Below are positions 35,184 through 47,440 of a DNA stretch of 64,000 nt, piece by piece. The position numbers and the translations under genes were made by a program. Each line of letters starts with the position of its first letter. Position 1 is the first letter of the stretch. The notes beneath the pieces are model-generated. The model worked only from the letters and a program-made list of their open reading frames with translations. It had not been told where the DNA came from and made no database searches. The stretch comes from Lunularia cruciata. Its lineage: Eukaryota > Streptophyta > Marchantiopsida > Lunulariales > Lunulariaceae. The stretch is from the NCBI GenBank assembly GCA_948567375.1, contig OX419758.1, positions 12,591,001-12,655,000 of the forward strand. Direction: 5' to 3'.

Positions 35184-38100
35184 GCCGCCTACTGGGAGCT
35201 TGATTAGTTCCAATGAGATTGAAGGCTTGACCTATGCAAGTCTGCTTCACTTGCAAGGTATGATATCTAATTGGGATTGTAGAATTTTGGTTGATTCTGG
35301 AAGTTCAGAGAATTGCATGTATATGCAAGTAGCAAAGGAATTGGGTATTCCTATCAAGCCATAGATTGGAAGTAGTTTGATGATGGCAGATGGTAGAAAG
35401 GGTTCTGCATTCCGCACCTTGCATCCTGTTACCTTCAAGATTGGGAAGGAGTATTTGGAGTGTATGAGGTTTGTAGTGGCACCTCTACACTATGATATCA
35501 TTCTGGGTCTACCTTGGCTTGAATGTCATAAGGTTCAATTTGATTGGACCCGACACCAAATTCAAGTACAACACCAAGGTAGGAATTTCTGATTAGGTTG
35601 TCTGGCACCTCTGAGTAAGACACCTCAGAATAGTCAGTCCCAAGATAGGAAGTTTGTTGAGAAGGTAGCCATAGAACAAATCTCGAAGGGAGATGAGTCC
35701 CAAGAGGGGAAGTTTGCTAGGAAGGCAACCATGGAGCAAGCTTGGAAGAGAGATGAGTCCCTAGAAGGGAAGTTTGTTAATGGAGCAGCCATAGAGCAAG
35801 CTTTGGAGGAAGATAAGTCTATATTCACGGTGTGGATCAAGCCGATTGCACAAGAACAATCTGAGGAGGGCCAAGTGCCGCATCAAGCAATGGTTGATTG
35901 GATAGTTCAAGAGTTTGCAGATGTGTTTCCGGATGATCTAGCAAAAGGATTACCCTCCGATCGAGGTATGCCCTTCAAGATCGAGTTATTGTCAAGGAGT
36001 ACTCCAGTGAGTAGACCAATCTATCGGCTCTCACCAAAGAAGTTGAAGGAGTTGCAAACAACACTTACAGACTTGTTGGAGAAGGATTTCATACGACATA
36101 GTACCTCTCCTTGGGGAGCACCGGTACTATTTGTTCCAAAGAAGGATGGAGGACTTTGTTTTTGTATTGATTACCCTGGACTCAATAAGCAAACCGTGAA
36201 GAATGCATATCCCTTGCCTCGGATTGATGACCTACTTGATCAACTAAGTGGAGCACGCTACTTTTCCAAGCTGGATCTTTGTAGCGGCTATTGGCAAATT
36301 CCTATTGAAGGTGAGGATGTGCAAAAGACTGCTTTTGCACAAGGTATGGACATTTTGAGTGGAGAGTTCTACCTTTTGGACTCACTAATGCTCTAGCAGT
36401 CTTCATAGATCAGATGCATTGGGTGTTGGAGGGACTATTGGATTGGTCCGTGGTGGTGTTCTTAGATGATATCTTAATCTATAGTAGGACAGAGGTAGAA
36501 CACATGAATCATGTGCAAGAAGTCCTAAGACGACTACGACAATGGAAATTTTACTGCAAGAAGTCAAAGTGTGCTTTTTGGCAGAAGGAGGTTACCTTCT
36601 TGGGTCATAAGATCTCATCAGAGGGGATCAAGATGGAAGAAGAGAAGATCAAGGCCATTACTGATTGGCCTACCCCGAAGGATGCTACCAAAGTACAAGC
36701 ATTCAATGGATTGGCCAGTTTTTACTAACGGTTCATCCACTATTATGCTCATGTAGCTGCACCATTGACTAACCTCTTGGGAAAGAACTTGAGCTTCCAA
36801 TGGACCACCAAGCATGAAGAAGCATTCTAGAAGTTAAAGCATATGGTGTCTTCAAGACCCATTCTTCAACCATATGATCCTCAACTACCTTGTGTGGTTG
36901 CTTTTGATGCTTCTAACTTTGCAATTGGAGCTATGTTGCAACAAGAATTTCCAGATGGACTACATCCTATTGCCTTTGTGTCTCGCCAACTAAATACAGC
37001 TGAAAGAAATTACTTTGCTTGAGATCGGGAACAACTTGCAATGGTATATGCCACCAAGGTATGGAGGCATTATCTCTTGGGGAAACAAGTGATCATGCAA
37101 ACTGATCACAAGCTATTGTTGCAAACCTTACACCTAAAGCACATGAAGAGTTGACATCATCGATGGGAAGAGCAACTCCAATTGTTTGACATCAAACTTG
37201 AGTACAAACCAGGTCGGTTCCATGTCATCCCTGATGCTCTATCACAACAACCTGATTTGAAGGCTCTTCCTCTCATCACGGCGGCAATTACAACGGTGTC
37301 CATTGATCCTAAGGTTCATAATGAGTTTCAATCAGCTCTACAATGAGATTCCTTCTTCTAAATGGTACACGGTCGTCTAACAACATGCAACAAGGAGTAC
37401 AACACCTTCTCCTTCAAGGAGGGCCTTTTATTCCATGCAAACTAGATCTATATTCCAGCCAAAGGTGATCTTTGACTTGTGTGCCTTCAAGAAGCCCATG
37501 ATTTACCAATAGCTGGTCACATGGGAGTGGACAAGACCTTGAGCACCCTCCAACGCCAATGGTGGTGGCCCAACATGACACAAGATGTTCAAGACTTTGT
37601 CCGATCATGTGAGAGTTGCCAACGGAACAAAGCCTGCAACCAGAAGCCGAGTGGACTCCTTCAACCACTGGCCATTCCATCCGCTCATTGGGAGCATGTG
37701 AGCTTGGATCTTATCACATCCTTGCCAAAGACAAAACAAGGACACACGGCAATCGTGGTGTTTGTGGATAAGCTTAGTAAGCAAATCCACTTGGCACCAA
37801 CCTATGATAACGTAGATGCTCCAACCTTAGTGCAAATCTACTTCGACAATGTCTTCAAGAATCATGGGATGCCATGTGTACTCATCTCCAACCATGATCC
37901 TTGATTTACCGGGAAGTTTTGGCAAGCACTCTTCCAAATACTTGGCACCAAGCTTGCTTTGTCCACGGCCTATCATCCTCAAACTAAAAGACAAACCAAA
38001 TGTGCCAATCGTATATTGGAGGATATGTTGCAGGCCTTTGTCAATGTCCACCATACCAACTAGGATGAATGTCTTGCAGCTGCAGAATTTGCCTACAACA

Positions 38101-38864
38101 ATTCCAAACAGGCAAGCATCGGATTTTCTCCCTTCTTTCTCAATTTTGGCCAAGATCCACTTGTTCCAGATTCTCTTCTTGCTCCCCTTCCCTCTCAAGT
38201 TCCTCATACTTCCACATTCTTGACCACTATATCCCAATCTCTCCAACAAGCAAAGTCTCACCTTCTTGTTGCTCAGAATTGCCAAAAACAATATGCGGAG
38301 CACCATTGTTGTGATCTCACCTTTGAAGTTGGTGATAAAGTCATGCTCTCCTCTAGTAACCTCCCTCTCCCACTTGATACCCAAGTTTGTAAACTTGCTC
38401 CTAATTGGATAGGACCCTTTGATATCACCCACATTGTCTCTCCTGTTGCTTATCGACTTGCCTTGCCTTGTCACATGCGTATCCATCCTGTCTTTCATGT
38501 TTCCAAGTTGAAACCCTTTGTTCCTAACCCCTCTTCCTTTTCTTCTCGAGTCCAACCTCCTCCTCTGCCTGTCCCTATCAATGATCATAAGGAGTACAAA
38601 GTTGATCGTATCCTTGCACATCATCATATTCAACGAGGCCGTCGCCAACATACAGAGTACAAGGTACTTTGGAAAGGGTATCCCCTTCATGATGCCACAT
38701 GGGAACCTCTTTCCCACCTCCAAAATGCACATATGGTCATCCAGGAATTTGAAGCTTCACTGGCAATGAGGACGTCACCAACTAGCGGCGGGGGAATATG
38801 TAACAATATGGAGTTTAGCAACAAATTTAGTCGGGCTTACAAAGTAGAGAATAAGACAAAATAG
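35184..38864 (+). pseudogene. Element 1 pol, frameshifted and interrupted
   Basis: Domain order: protease (DSGSSENC at about 35296), reverse transcriptase (LDLCSGYW at about 36274, FLDDILIY at about 36462), RNase H (about 36895-37260), integrase (HH-CC knuckle about 37498-37620, catalytic core after it), and chromodomain (38592-38756, [18 protein letters not shown]). A 1-nt deletion near 36337 shifts frame inside the reverse transcriptase; stops occur at 36394, 36726 and elsewhere. The last frame (38220-38864) runs through the polypurine tract and ends 66 nt inside the 3' LTR. Confidence 0.9.
38785..38798 (+). promoter_or_regulatory. Element 1 polypurine tract
   Basis: The purine-rich GCGGCGGGGGAATA lies directly before the 3' LTR (38799) and would prime plus-strand DNA synthesis. 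It is translated as part of the pol tail in this copy. Confidence 0.75.
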
Positions 38865-39217
38865 CATAGAATATTCTAGAAGTATCTAAGAAGCTTCTTG
38901 GGAAGGTTCCCAACTAGTTAACTTACGCCCTAAGCAGGTAGCTTCTAGAAGCTTCTAGAAGCTTCTAACTAGCTTAGCTTGCACTCCAAGTAGGCGGCTT
39001 CTAGAAGGAAGCTTCTTGAGAAGCTTCCTGGTTAACTTGGCTTGCACTCCAAGAAAGCGGCTCAAGGAAGCTTCTTGAGAAGCTTCATGGGTCTTGTATG
39101 CTATCTATAAATACCAAAGCCAAAGCTCATGCTAGGCATTTGGAGTTTTCTCTCATTCAAGTGTCCCAATGTGAGGTTCCATTCTCCTATTTCTCTCCTT
39201 GGTTTTGGTCTTTTACA
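38799..39217 (+). repeat. Element 1 3' LTR
   Basis: 419 bp, same ends as the 5' LTR. A 4-bp deletion fuses two GAA/TTC arrays into a perfect five-unit array at 38943-38965. About six substitutions separate it from the 5' LTR, or about 1.4%. Confidence 0.93.
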
Positions 39218-39739
39218 ATGTCAGTGAGCTACACCTTTAGATTAGTTACATAAATTGGTTACACGTCAATTCTTGTTCTATTTGGTTGGTCAAACAAGTT
39301 TGAGCAGAGGTAATCTTTGACAAATCCTCTTATAGGAAGCTCAAAAGAGCATGGGTGAGGTACCATTGGAGAGCTCTTAACAAGATAAATAAGGAGGAGA
39401 AGGAAACATCTTTTCACTTGAAGGGGGTTTTAAAAAAAATTATTTGAGGTCTAATTCATCCATTTAGGCCTCCAAAATTGGCTCTAAAGTTTTCAAGGTG
39501 TTTTCAACCTCTACTATTAGTGGAAGTACTCTTTTGGTGACATCTTTATCTGATCTACTTAGAGCATCATATATAATATCCCTAAAAATATTAACAACCA
39601 ATTTCCATCTCTAGATAATTTGTCTAGCTAATGGTATTACAAATCTCTCTCCTTTTAAGATGCAATGTCCTTGCTGCAAAGTTATTGCTCAAAAGTTTAG
39701 GATTGCACTAAGATTAGCACTAACACTAAGATTGCACTA

Positions 39740-39880
39740 ACACTAATGCATTGGTCAAGTTAGCTTTGGGCTTCCATGTTGCCTCATACAATGGGTACAC
39801 GTTGCACTATACAAGATGTTTCACACGTGGATGATGGATACCACAAATGCATTTTTGAAGAATATGTTTGACTTCATATC
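39740..39880 (-). pseudogene. Chromodomain of the minus-strand chromovirus
   Basis: The minus strand reads YEVKHILQK, then after a short gap VKHLV, a stop, and YPLYEATWKPKANLTNA. This matches the chromodomain pattern YxVExIL...YLVKWxGYxxxxATWEPxxNL. It confirms chromovirus affiliation for the older element too. Confidence 0.7.
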
Positions 39881-40399
39881 CTCACTGTCATCAATGAGTG
39901 TTAGACAAGGTTGGGCTTCTTATATGGAAGGAAAGTGGTTTAGTTGAGATGCATATCTATGTAACAAGGAAAAATGAAACACTAGATAGATCTTCATGTG
40001 TGGCAATAGCTCAAGGTGATAAGCCATTATGCCAATTCTATGAATGATAAGAAAAGGGGCCAATAAAATGAGGTATGAGCTTATGAGGGCCAGCTGATAT
40101 AAGGCTTGTTGTAGACGTCCACACTTGATTTGCAATGTTGAACTCCATATGCCTATCATATACATCAACATATTGTTTCTATTGATTTTGGACTATTTGC
40201 AACTTGTGCTTGGCATTCTCGACACCATGATCAATTCTAAAAACAAAAGTGTTGATAACATCAATCTTCTTATCCATTGAGCAGATCTTTACCAAGCTCA
40301 AAGGTTTAAAAGGGTGTTCTCTATACACGAGGAAGAATAGTGTGACATGTGTAGATGTAGTTACTAAATTGTTGTAGGTAAATTCTACTAGTGGAAGTA

Positions 40400-41052
40400 A
40401 GATGTCTCACTATTCTTGCTCCTCAAAGGTGAAGCTCCATAGCATGTCCTCAATAGTGTGATTGGCCTGCTCAATTTTTCCATTGGTTTGTGGATGGTAT
40501 GTCATGGACATGGCAAGTTTGGTTTTGAAGACACCAAAAAGTGTTCTCCAAAACAAACGAATGAATTGAGTGCCTTGGTTAGTGATGAGCACTTGAGATA
40601 GGTCATGACGAGAAAGGATCATAGCAAAGAACAATTGAGCTAATTGTGGAGCAATCACATCCTTGGTCATAGGACATATATGAATCATTTTTTTGAATCA
40701 GTTTACAAAGACTATAATGGAATCAAAACTTGAGGTGATCTTGGGCAATTCATAAACCAGATCCATTTTGAATTGCTCCTAATGTTATGTAGGAGTAGCA
40801 AGGAGATGAAGGAGTCCTATAGGATTCTGATTAGAGACTTTATTTTTCTACCAAAGTAGGCAACTTCAACTCCATCGCATTGTTGTTCATCTTGGGCCAA
40901 TAGTAATAGCATTTGATTGCATCTAAGGTCTTGTCCACTCCAATGTGACTTACAATGGAAAAATCATGACATTTTGCTAGGATGGTGGTTTGTAGGTTTG
41001 GATAGTCCGAGATCCATAATTTTCCATCATGAAAGGTGAGTCCTTGGGTCAC
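40400..41052 (-). pseudogene. Integrase of the minus-strand chromovirus
   Basis: The upstream part has the knuckle region DFSIVSHIGVDKTLDAIKCY and YYWPKM. The core has ITNQGTQFIRLFWRTLFG (Asp lost to Asn) and MTYHPQTNGKIEQANHTIED with the catalytic Glu. Stops separate the parts. Confidence 0.8.
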
Positions 41053-41699
41053 GCCTTTGGATGCGTAAGCTCTTACAATCTATGGGTCAGTCCTTGAAGT
41101 AGTACAAAGCCTTGGCCAAAAATCTGGATTCATCTTGGCTATTAAAACCAAATTGTTCACCGTATGCATTTGGGTGAATGCATCTATAAGTTGCTTCTTC
41201 CCTTCTATATATGTGATCATCATGTTGAACCATTATCTCCACTCTATCCAATAAATCTGTTGATGATATAGATCTCTCTATGTCTCAAGGTAGACTATTG
41301 GTTTGTAGTCTATCTCCACTACAATGCCTTCTTGCCAAGATAGTGGTTCCAATGCTTGGTTGCAAAGACAATAGCCAACTCTTCTTGTTTGATGGTTTGA
41401 TAGTTGTGCTCTTTTAGAACTAGCTTTTGAGAGAATATGCAACTAGGTGTCATTTGTCACTCTATTCTTGTTCTAGAATTGTTTTTATTGTAATGTTTGA
41501 TGCATCTATAGCCAGATTGATTGGACATATTAGGTCATATCACTCCAAGAGTGGTGCATGTAGTAATGCATCTTTCAATTCCCAAAAGGCCAATTCTTGT
41601 GTCGTTCTCCACATCCACTTCTTTCTCTTGCCAAGTAGTGTTATTAAGAGTTATGCAACGTTGAAGAAGTCCTTGACAAATTGATGATAACATCATCAA

Positions 41700-42500
41700 T
41701 CCCAAGAAACTCTTGAGTTGAGTTTGATCTTTTGGACCACCCTATTCTAAATGACATCTATTTTATCTATTAAAAATTATATATCTTCTTCTCTTACTCT
41801 ATGCTCCAAGTAATCTACTTCATACTTGCCAAATTCACAATTTGAGGTTTTGGCATACAATTGGTTTTGTCATTGCCTTTAGAGGACTTCTTGTAGATAT
41901 TGATTGTGCTCCTTCATTGTCCTATTGAAGACTAAGATGTCATCAAGGAAAATAATAACAAACTTATCCAAGTATGGACAAACTATGTCATTTATTAAAC
42001 TCATGAAAGTGGTTGGTGCATTGTTGAGGCCAAATGACATCACTAGGTACTCTTGTTACCATACCTTTTCTGGAAGGCAATTTTGTGTGTGTCTTACTCT
42101 CTGATCTTGATTTGGTTATAAGTACTCAATAGATCAAGTTTGGTGAAATATTTTGCTTTGTTGAGTTGATGAAACAAGTCATCCATGGAAGGCAATAGGT
42201 ATTTGTTATTCATCATTTTTTGTTCTTTTAGGCCCTAATACTCAATGAATATTCACATTGTACTATCCTTCTTCTTCATAAATAAGACAAAAGCTTCATA
42301 TGGTTATATAATGGGGTGGATAAACACTTTGTGCAACATAGCCTTGATTTGAGCATTCCTCCAACTCATGAAGAGATAGTCAATATGGGGCCTTACAAGG
42401 AGGTGTCTTCCCAAGAAATATCTCTATTTTATAATCTACTCTCCTTGTTGGTGATAATCTTGAGGATAAATCATATGGAAAGATATCTTGAAACTCATTG
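41700..42500 (-). pseudogene. Reverse transcriptase of the minus-strand chromovirus
   Basis: Minus-strand motifs are PSMDDLFHQLNKAKYFTKLD, HKIAFQKRYGN, MSFGLNNAPTTF in an adjacent frame, and the catalytic FLDDILVFNRTMKEHNQYLQ. It is gypsy-type with an intact FLDD but with stops and frameshifts elsewhere. Confidence 0.85.
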
Positions 42501-42803
42501 ACCACATCTTTCAAATTCTTAGGAATTTTTCCATTGAGTTGTGCACTCTAGACTTCTCTTACTAGATCTAGGAAGCACCTATTTGTCTTACCAATAGTTT
42601 TTATCCCTTTGAAATAGAGAGGTAGTTCTTGCCTTTGTGATCTTTCCCTATCTCTAATTCTATTGGTTAGTTCTCACTATTTTCTTTCTCCAATCTATTT
42701 TGGTATTCTATTGTTTCATCTATAACATGCCTAAGATCACATCATAATGAGCTAAACATCTAACTTGTCACTCAATTTCTTCTTGATACTCTCCTATAGA
42801 GAG

Positions 42804-43002
42804 TGTGGTACTCACATTTTATTTTGTTTTTGATGAGTTTTGAAGAAGTGTATTGGTGAAGCTAAATTGAGGCTAAAGATGCAACCAAGAAGAACTACTT
42901 TGTTATTTTACTTCATATTTGACCATTTTTTACCAATATCTCTAGGAGAACAAATGAATACTTACTGATTACCACAAAAGTGATACTTGCTAGGTTGTCA
43001 CA
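42804..43002 (+). repeat. Element A 5' LTR (family D)
   Basis: TGTGGTACTCACATTTT to GGTTGTCACA, 199 bp. It is roughly 85-90% alike end to end with 51962-52158. The same family appears split at 53760-55910. Confidence 0.75.
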
Positions 43003-43009
43003 TGATTTT

Positions 43010-43027
43010 TGGCACTGTTGTCGGGGA
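43010..43027 (+). promoter_or_regulatory. Element A primer binding site, tRNA-Asp type
   Basis: TGGCACTGTTGTCGGGGA lies 7 nt after the LTR. It matches TGGCGCCGTTGCCGGGGA, the tRNA-Asp primer site of Athila-type elements, except for three changes, all C-to-T or G-to-A. Confidence 0.75.
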
Positions 43028-44051
43028 TACAAATCTTGGGAGTGGAAGAATACAAAGCCAAATCATAAGCTGATCATCCAACAAACATGGATTTCTACAT
43101 TGAGAGAACCACGTGAAGAAGAAGAACAATAGAAGAGCCAATGCACTAGCAAAGAATCTAAGGAGGCATTGGACCTACAACTTCTTCACAAAGTTCAAGA
43201 AGCCTTGAGAGAACTCAAACAAAAGAAACAAGTAGTCAGGTCGCAAGGCTACTTCACTTCCTCTCAACCCAAGAGAAAGAAAGATGTAAATGGACAAATA
43301 TATTTGTTGTGACATAACACACCAACTTCCTCAAAAACTATGAAGTGAGTTGGTTATTTAAAAGAATTTATTTGTGAAAGGACAATAGGAATCTTGACTA
43401 ATTCTTACACAAAATTCCCCAAATAGTTCAAAGGGATCTTGTAGATCAATTTGATGATATTGACCATCTTCTTCCACCTTGGGTTGAAGTTGACATACTC
43501 TCAAAAGAACTTATTGACAAAGGCCCAATGTTGTATTTAGTACCTTGGAACCAATTCCAAGGTACTAAATTGTGTGTCAAATTCAACTACGTTGAATCTG
43601 AAGCATAATCACCGGCCAATATCTTGGGTCAATAAAGTTTGGCACCACCATAGCCTACTCATCAGACTTACAACATGACTTCTTTCCCCGTCACCAAACA
43701 AGCATATTAGAAGTATAAGGGGATGGAATGTGATGAAGACCCTGATGGGTTCAGCAAGGAGTTTAAAGTGATTTCCTTTGCCAACAAGGAACACAACTTT
43801 GCTAATTGGTTGCATATTTTCCCAAATTTGCTCTAAAAGAAAGCCAAGAGCTAGTATACCCATGTAACCCCAAAGCCAACCAACCAACTTAACTGACTTG
43901 TGGGATAACTTCCTAACAATTCCAAGAAGTCAATTATGACACAATTGTGTTCATGACACTCAATCATTTAGACCGGGGTAAGAACAAGAAGTTGAGAGAT
44001 TACACCAAAAAATTCATGGCTTTATTGAACTGAGTACCAAAGAAATTTGAT

Positions 44052-44568
44052 ATGGTGGGATACTCTTATGCCCAAGCTATTACCTGGTTCCTTTGTGGTT
44101 TGTCACCAAAAATTTGGATCAAAGACCCTAAACCTAGAAAAGTGGAGAGGAGTATAACTTCTTGGGACAAAGTACCCAAACATGTTGCCAGATATGAGGT
44201 GGCCCACTCTCATTCATATAGCAATAGAAGAAACTCGGTGATGAAAGGCAAGAAGCCAAGACAAAGGGCTTCTCACAACACCTCCTCTTCTTGGGAAGAG
44301 TCCTCCACGTTGTCTAGTTCTTCTTTGGAATCCAAAGAAGATGTAAAACCAAGGAGAAATAAAAGGCAAGGAGGGAAGAAAGCATCAACCCTGCTAGCTA
44401 AAAATGCAAATAAAATAGACACCAAGTTGGAGACTTTGATTAAAGAGTTTGCAGACTTCAAGAGTGAAATGATTGGGGCAAAGGATAGAAGAAAAATCTA
44501 TTCATTTGGAAGACCAAATGTGTGGTGTATTGCATGTGGAAAGTACAATCATGCTAACACATAATGCT
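44052..44568 (+). pseudogene. Element A gag, nucleocapsid part
   Basis: An open frame of 170 codons rich in Lys/Arg/Ser ends in CIACGKYNHANT, stop, C: a CX2CX4HX4C knuckle with a stop just before the last Cys. Upstream gag pieces between 43.1 and 44.0 kb are broken. The product in intact relatives is the capsid/nucleocapsid. Confidence 0.65.
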
Positions 44569-46479
44569 TGACAAGAAGTAGATTTCTAGTGCAGAAAATC
44601 AATGGGGTTCCAAGTTGGGGCCAAAATGAGGAAGAATAGGCAATGTATTGGACTCAAGAGATACAACCTCATGCAAGCATATTGTACCAAGGTCTGAGGT
44701 ATGGACCAAGGGAGTACAATAGCAATACTCCCCAACAAAGAATGCCAATGGTCACCCAAAATAGGCCTCAAAATATTGCACCAGGTGCATGCTACAATGT
44801 AGCTCCATGTGCCATTAGTCTCCTAATTGTCCCAAGCCAAGGTGATAGATCAGGTATGTTCCACCTTGTGGAAACTGTAAAAGTTCAAGGCATGTTGGAA
44901 ATCAGTGCCCCCAATCACCCAACCCAAAGCCTCTCGTGAAGTATGTACAGACCCCGGCTGAGAGAGGCATGCTATAGTCAAATGGGGACGCTATGGTGAA
45001 TTGTATAACTCTTGAGGAAGAGAGACCTCAAGAAGGAAGTCCAGCACTAGAAGGGAAATGGCTGGATGTTGATGTGTTGAGAGTTGAAACACGCTCAAGG
45101 ATGAAGAAGTGTGATCCAGAAGAAGTAAGCACTTCTTCTTCAACCTCAAGAAAGGCAAAGTGACGTAAGCCTAAAGCAATCCTATTGGCTAAAGCCAAGG
45201 CCAAAATATTACAAAAGGAAATTCAAGAGGCAATGTAGAGAAATCGGAGATAAGTTTAGAGAAGGATCCAAAGATGAAACCTCCTTTCTTTGCAGCGTAC
45301 ATCCAATCCAAAGTAGAGGATCTGATTGAAGCTAAGGTGGGTAAAAATTGAAGTACCTTGGGTCCAGACCACCAATTCTATGGTCACCATTTTGAAGAGA
45401 TCTGAAGTAAGGTCAGAATAGGGTGAGACCTCAAACCCAAAGATGAAGGACATGAAAATGGGAGGAGTACCACAATAAAATATTGTGGCAGATTTGGCAT
45501 CCATACAAGTCAATGTGATATTTAAGCAATTGTGGGAGGACAACAAGATATACAAGAAGCAGTTGAGTTTGGCCCTCAAGAAAGTAAGGGCGATGACCAA
45601 GAAAAATTTACTTGCCATATTCATATTGAACAAGAAGCTTTAGGATCTCTTGAAGTAGATGTTGAGATTGAGGGTTGCATGATCATATTGGTATCCATTA
45701 TGATTTGGATTTTAGTGTGAATATCATGACAAAAGATATTGCACATCAATTAAGGTATCACACATTTGATCCCACACCCTAAATTTTGAAATTTATGGAT
45801 CAGACAAGGAGACTACCTTTAAGCTTGTTGTCTAGAATAATCACAATCATTGGAGGAGTGCTCTTCAAATTGAATTACATTGTGTTGAAACCAATGACCA
45901 AAATTGGTTACCCACTATGGATTGGAAGACCCCGGTTATGCAATGCTCAAGTTGTTGTGGATTAGCACCAGCAAATGTTGAGGTTCAAGGATATCTCATC
46001 CAAAGACCAAAAGCATATGACAGTGAGTTGGACAAAGGTTCCACACTTTAGTCAAATGACTTTGTCAGAAGATGAAGACAAATCCAAAGAATCATCATCT
46101 TTGTCTTTCAATGACTCAAATGAAGAAGTCCAAGTCAATTACTTGGAATGCTAAGAGGAGGAGGTCAAAGATGAAGACTTATATTACTTCATCTTGGGTA
46201 ATAATGATTTGGAGGAAGGGAGGAGTCTGAACTCCAACCGACTTGGGTTGAGCCAAGTCAGCCATGTTAAAGGAGTCATCAACCCCAATGACTGTCAAGA
46301 TGTAGTCTTGGACAAAGGCACAATTTTCAAAATATCCAAGGCAATCACTTCAAACAAGTTGGCAAGATTCAATGCCTTGTTTATTGAGTACCATGATGTA
46401 TTTTCCTGGTATTGATCCAATGTCGGGTATTCCTAAACAATTTGGGGAACATCGGGTTGATCTTGTTGATGATGCAATT

Positions 46480-47440
46480 CCAGTTTGGCAGAGATAATAT
46501 CATCTCAACCTGAAGTACTTACTTTTAGTGAAAGATGAAATTTACAAGTACTTAAGGGTTGGAATAATTTTTCCAACCTTGAGCAATGAATGGGTTTCTC
46601 CCATTATCATTATTCCAAAGAAGAATACGGGGAAGATTTGAGTGTGTCAAGATTTCTGCAAATTAAATGCAATCACAAGGAGGGACCATCATCCTTTGCC
46701 TTTTACAGATACTATCTTGGACCAAGTAGCTAATCATCCTTGTTATAATTTTCTCAATGGATTTTCAAGCTGTAATCAAGTATCTATTTGAGAAGAAGAA
46801 AAGGATAAGCCCATATTCACTAGCAATTGGAGCACATTTATATAAAATCAAGTGCCCTTTGGGTTGTGTAATGCTCTTGCTACTTTCCAACAGATGATGA
46901 ATGCAATTTTTAAAGATTTTTTGTCCAAGTTTGTGGAATTTTTCATTGATGATTTTTGCGTGTTTGGCCAAAGAGAGGTACATTTGGATTACCTTTGCCA
47001 AAATTTTGAAGCTGGTATCATGTTACCAGCTTGTCATTACCCAAAGAAATGCTTCTTTGCCATGAAAGAATGAATTCTTTTAGGTCATTGGATCTCAAGC
47101 CAAGGTATTGAAGTCAACGTCAAGAAGGTGAAAGTAATCTTAGCTTTGGAATCTCCTCAAATTATTTGGGAGCCAAGAGCCTTCTTGGGACATGTGAGAT
47201 ACTACAAATGCTTTGTGTCTAAGTATGTGATTCTAGATGAACCTTTGACAAAGCTTCTAAAGAAGTCCAAAGACTATTTTGTGGTAAGCAAAACAAGAAG
47301 AAGCTTTCTAGGTATTGAAAAAGAAACTAGTGGAAGCACCAATTATGAGGGCTCCAAATTAGGATGTCCCTTTTCATGTGTATATGGATACTTTTTCCAT
47401 GGAAATTGGAGTAGTCATGAGTTAGAAGGATGAGAAGAAG
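46480..47440 (+). pseudogene. Element A reverse transcriptase
   Basis: Motifs in order: IIPKKNTGK, CKLNAITRRDHHPLPF, VPFGLCNALATFQQMMNAIF, the catalytic FFIDDFCVFG, then LLGHWISSQGIEV and FLGHVRYYKCFV. FIDDFxVFG is the form typical of the Athila/Tat branch of gypsy elements. Several stops are present. Confidence 0.85.

Larger units (their letters stand above)
33580..39217 (+). mobile_element. Element 1: complete but defective Ty3/gypsy chromovirus
   Basis: A full-length element of 5638 bp bounded by LTRs at 33580-34002 and 38799-39217 and by a perfect 5-bp target duplication ATGTC (33575-33579 and 39218-39222). The internal part has a Met-initiator tRNA primer site, gag, pol with all gypsy domains including a chromodomain, and a polypurine tract. 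Gag has at least ten stops and pol has stops plus a 1-nt deletion near 36337, so it cannot encode working proteins. It is inserted in a family B LTR. It is closely related to element 2. Confidence 0.93.
33405..39641 (+). repeat. Solo family B LTR split by element 1
   Basis: The left part 33405-33579 starts TGTAATGTTCTAAGGACATG; the right part 39223-39641 ends GGTATTACA. Joined across element 1 they match the family B LTR at 51194-51957: around the break both read ATGTCAG. Flanking pentamers ATTCT (33400-33404) and AATCT (39642-39646) agree at four of five positions, as expected for an aged target duplication. There is no primer site or polypurine tract beside it, so it is a solo LTR left by recombination. 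Confidence 0.75.
39740..42803 (-). mobile_element. Old minus-strand chromovirus, 3' half
   Basis: From high to low coordinates: protease tail (AHYDVILGM, 42726-42752), reverse transcriptase (FTKLDLLSTYNQI near 42150, VIIFLDDILVFNR near 41940), RNase H (KQEELAIVFATKHWNHYLGK near 41370), integrase (41050-40400), its C-terminal domain (RIGIMAYHLELLPHMKIYL near 40010) and a chromodomain (about 39740-39880). All are broken by stops. The 5' half lies at 52159 onward, because element A inserted into the protease region. Confidence 0.85.
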
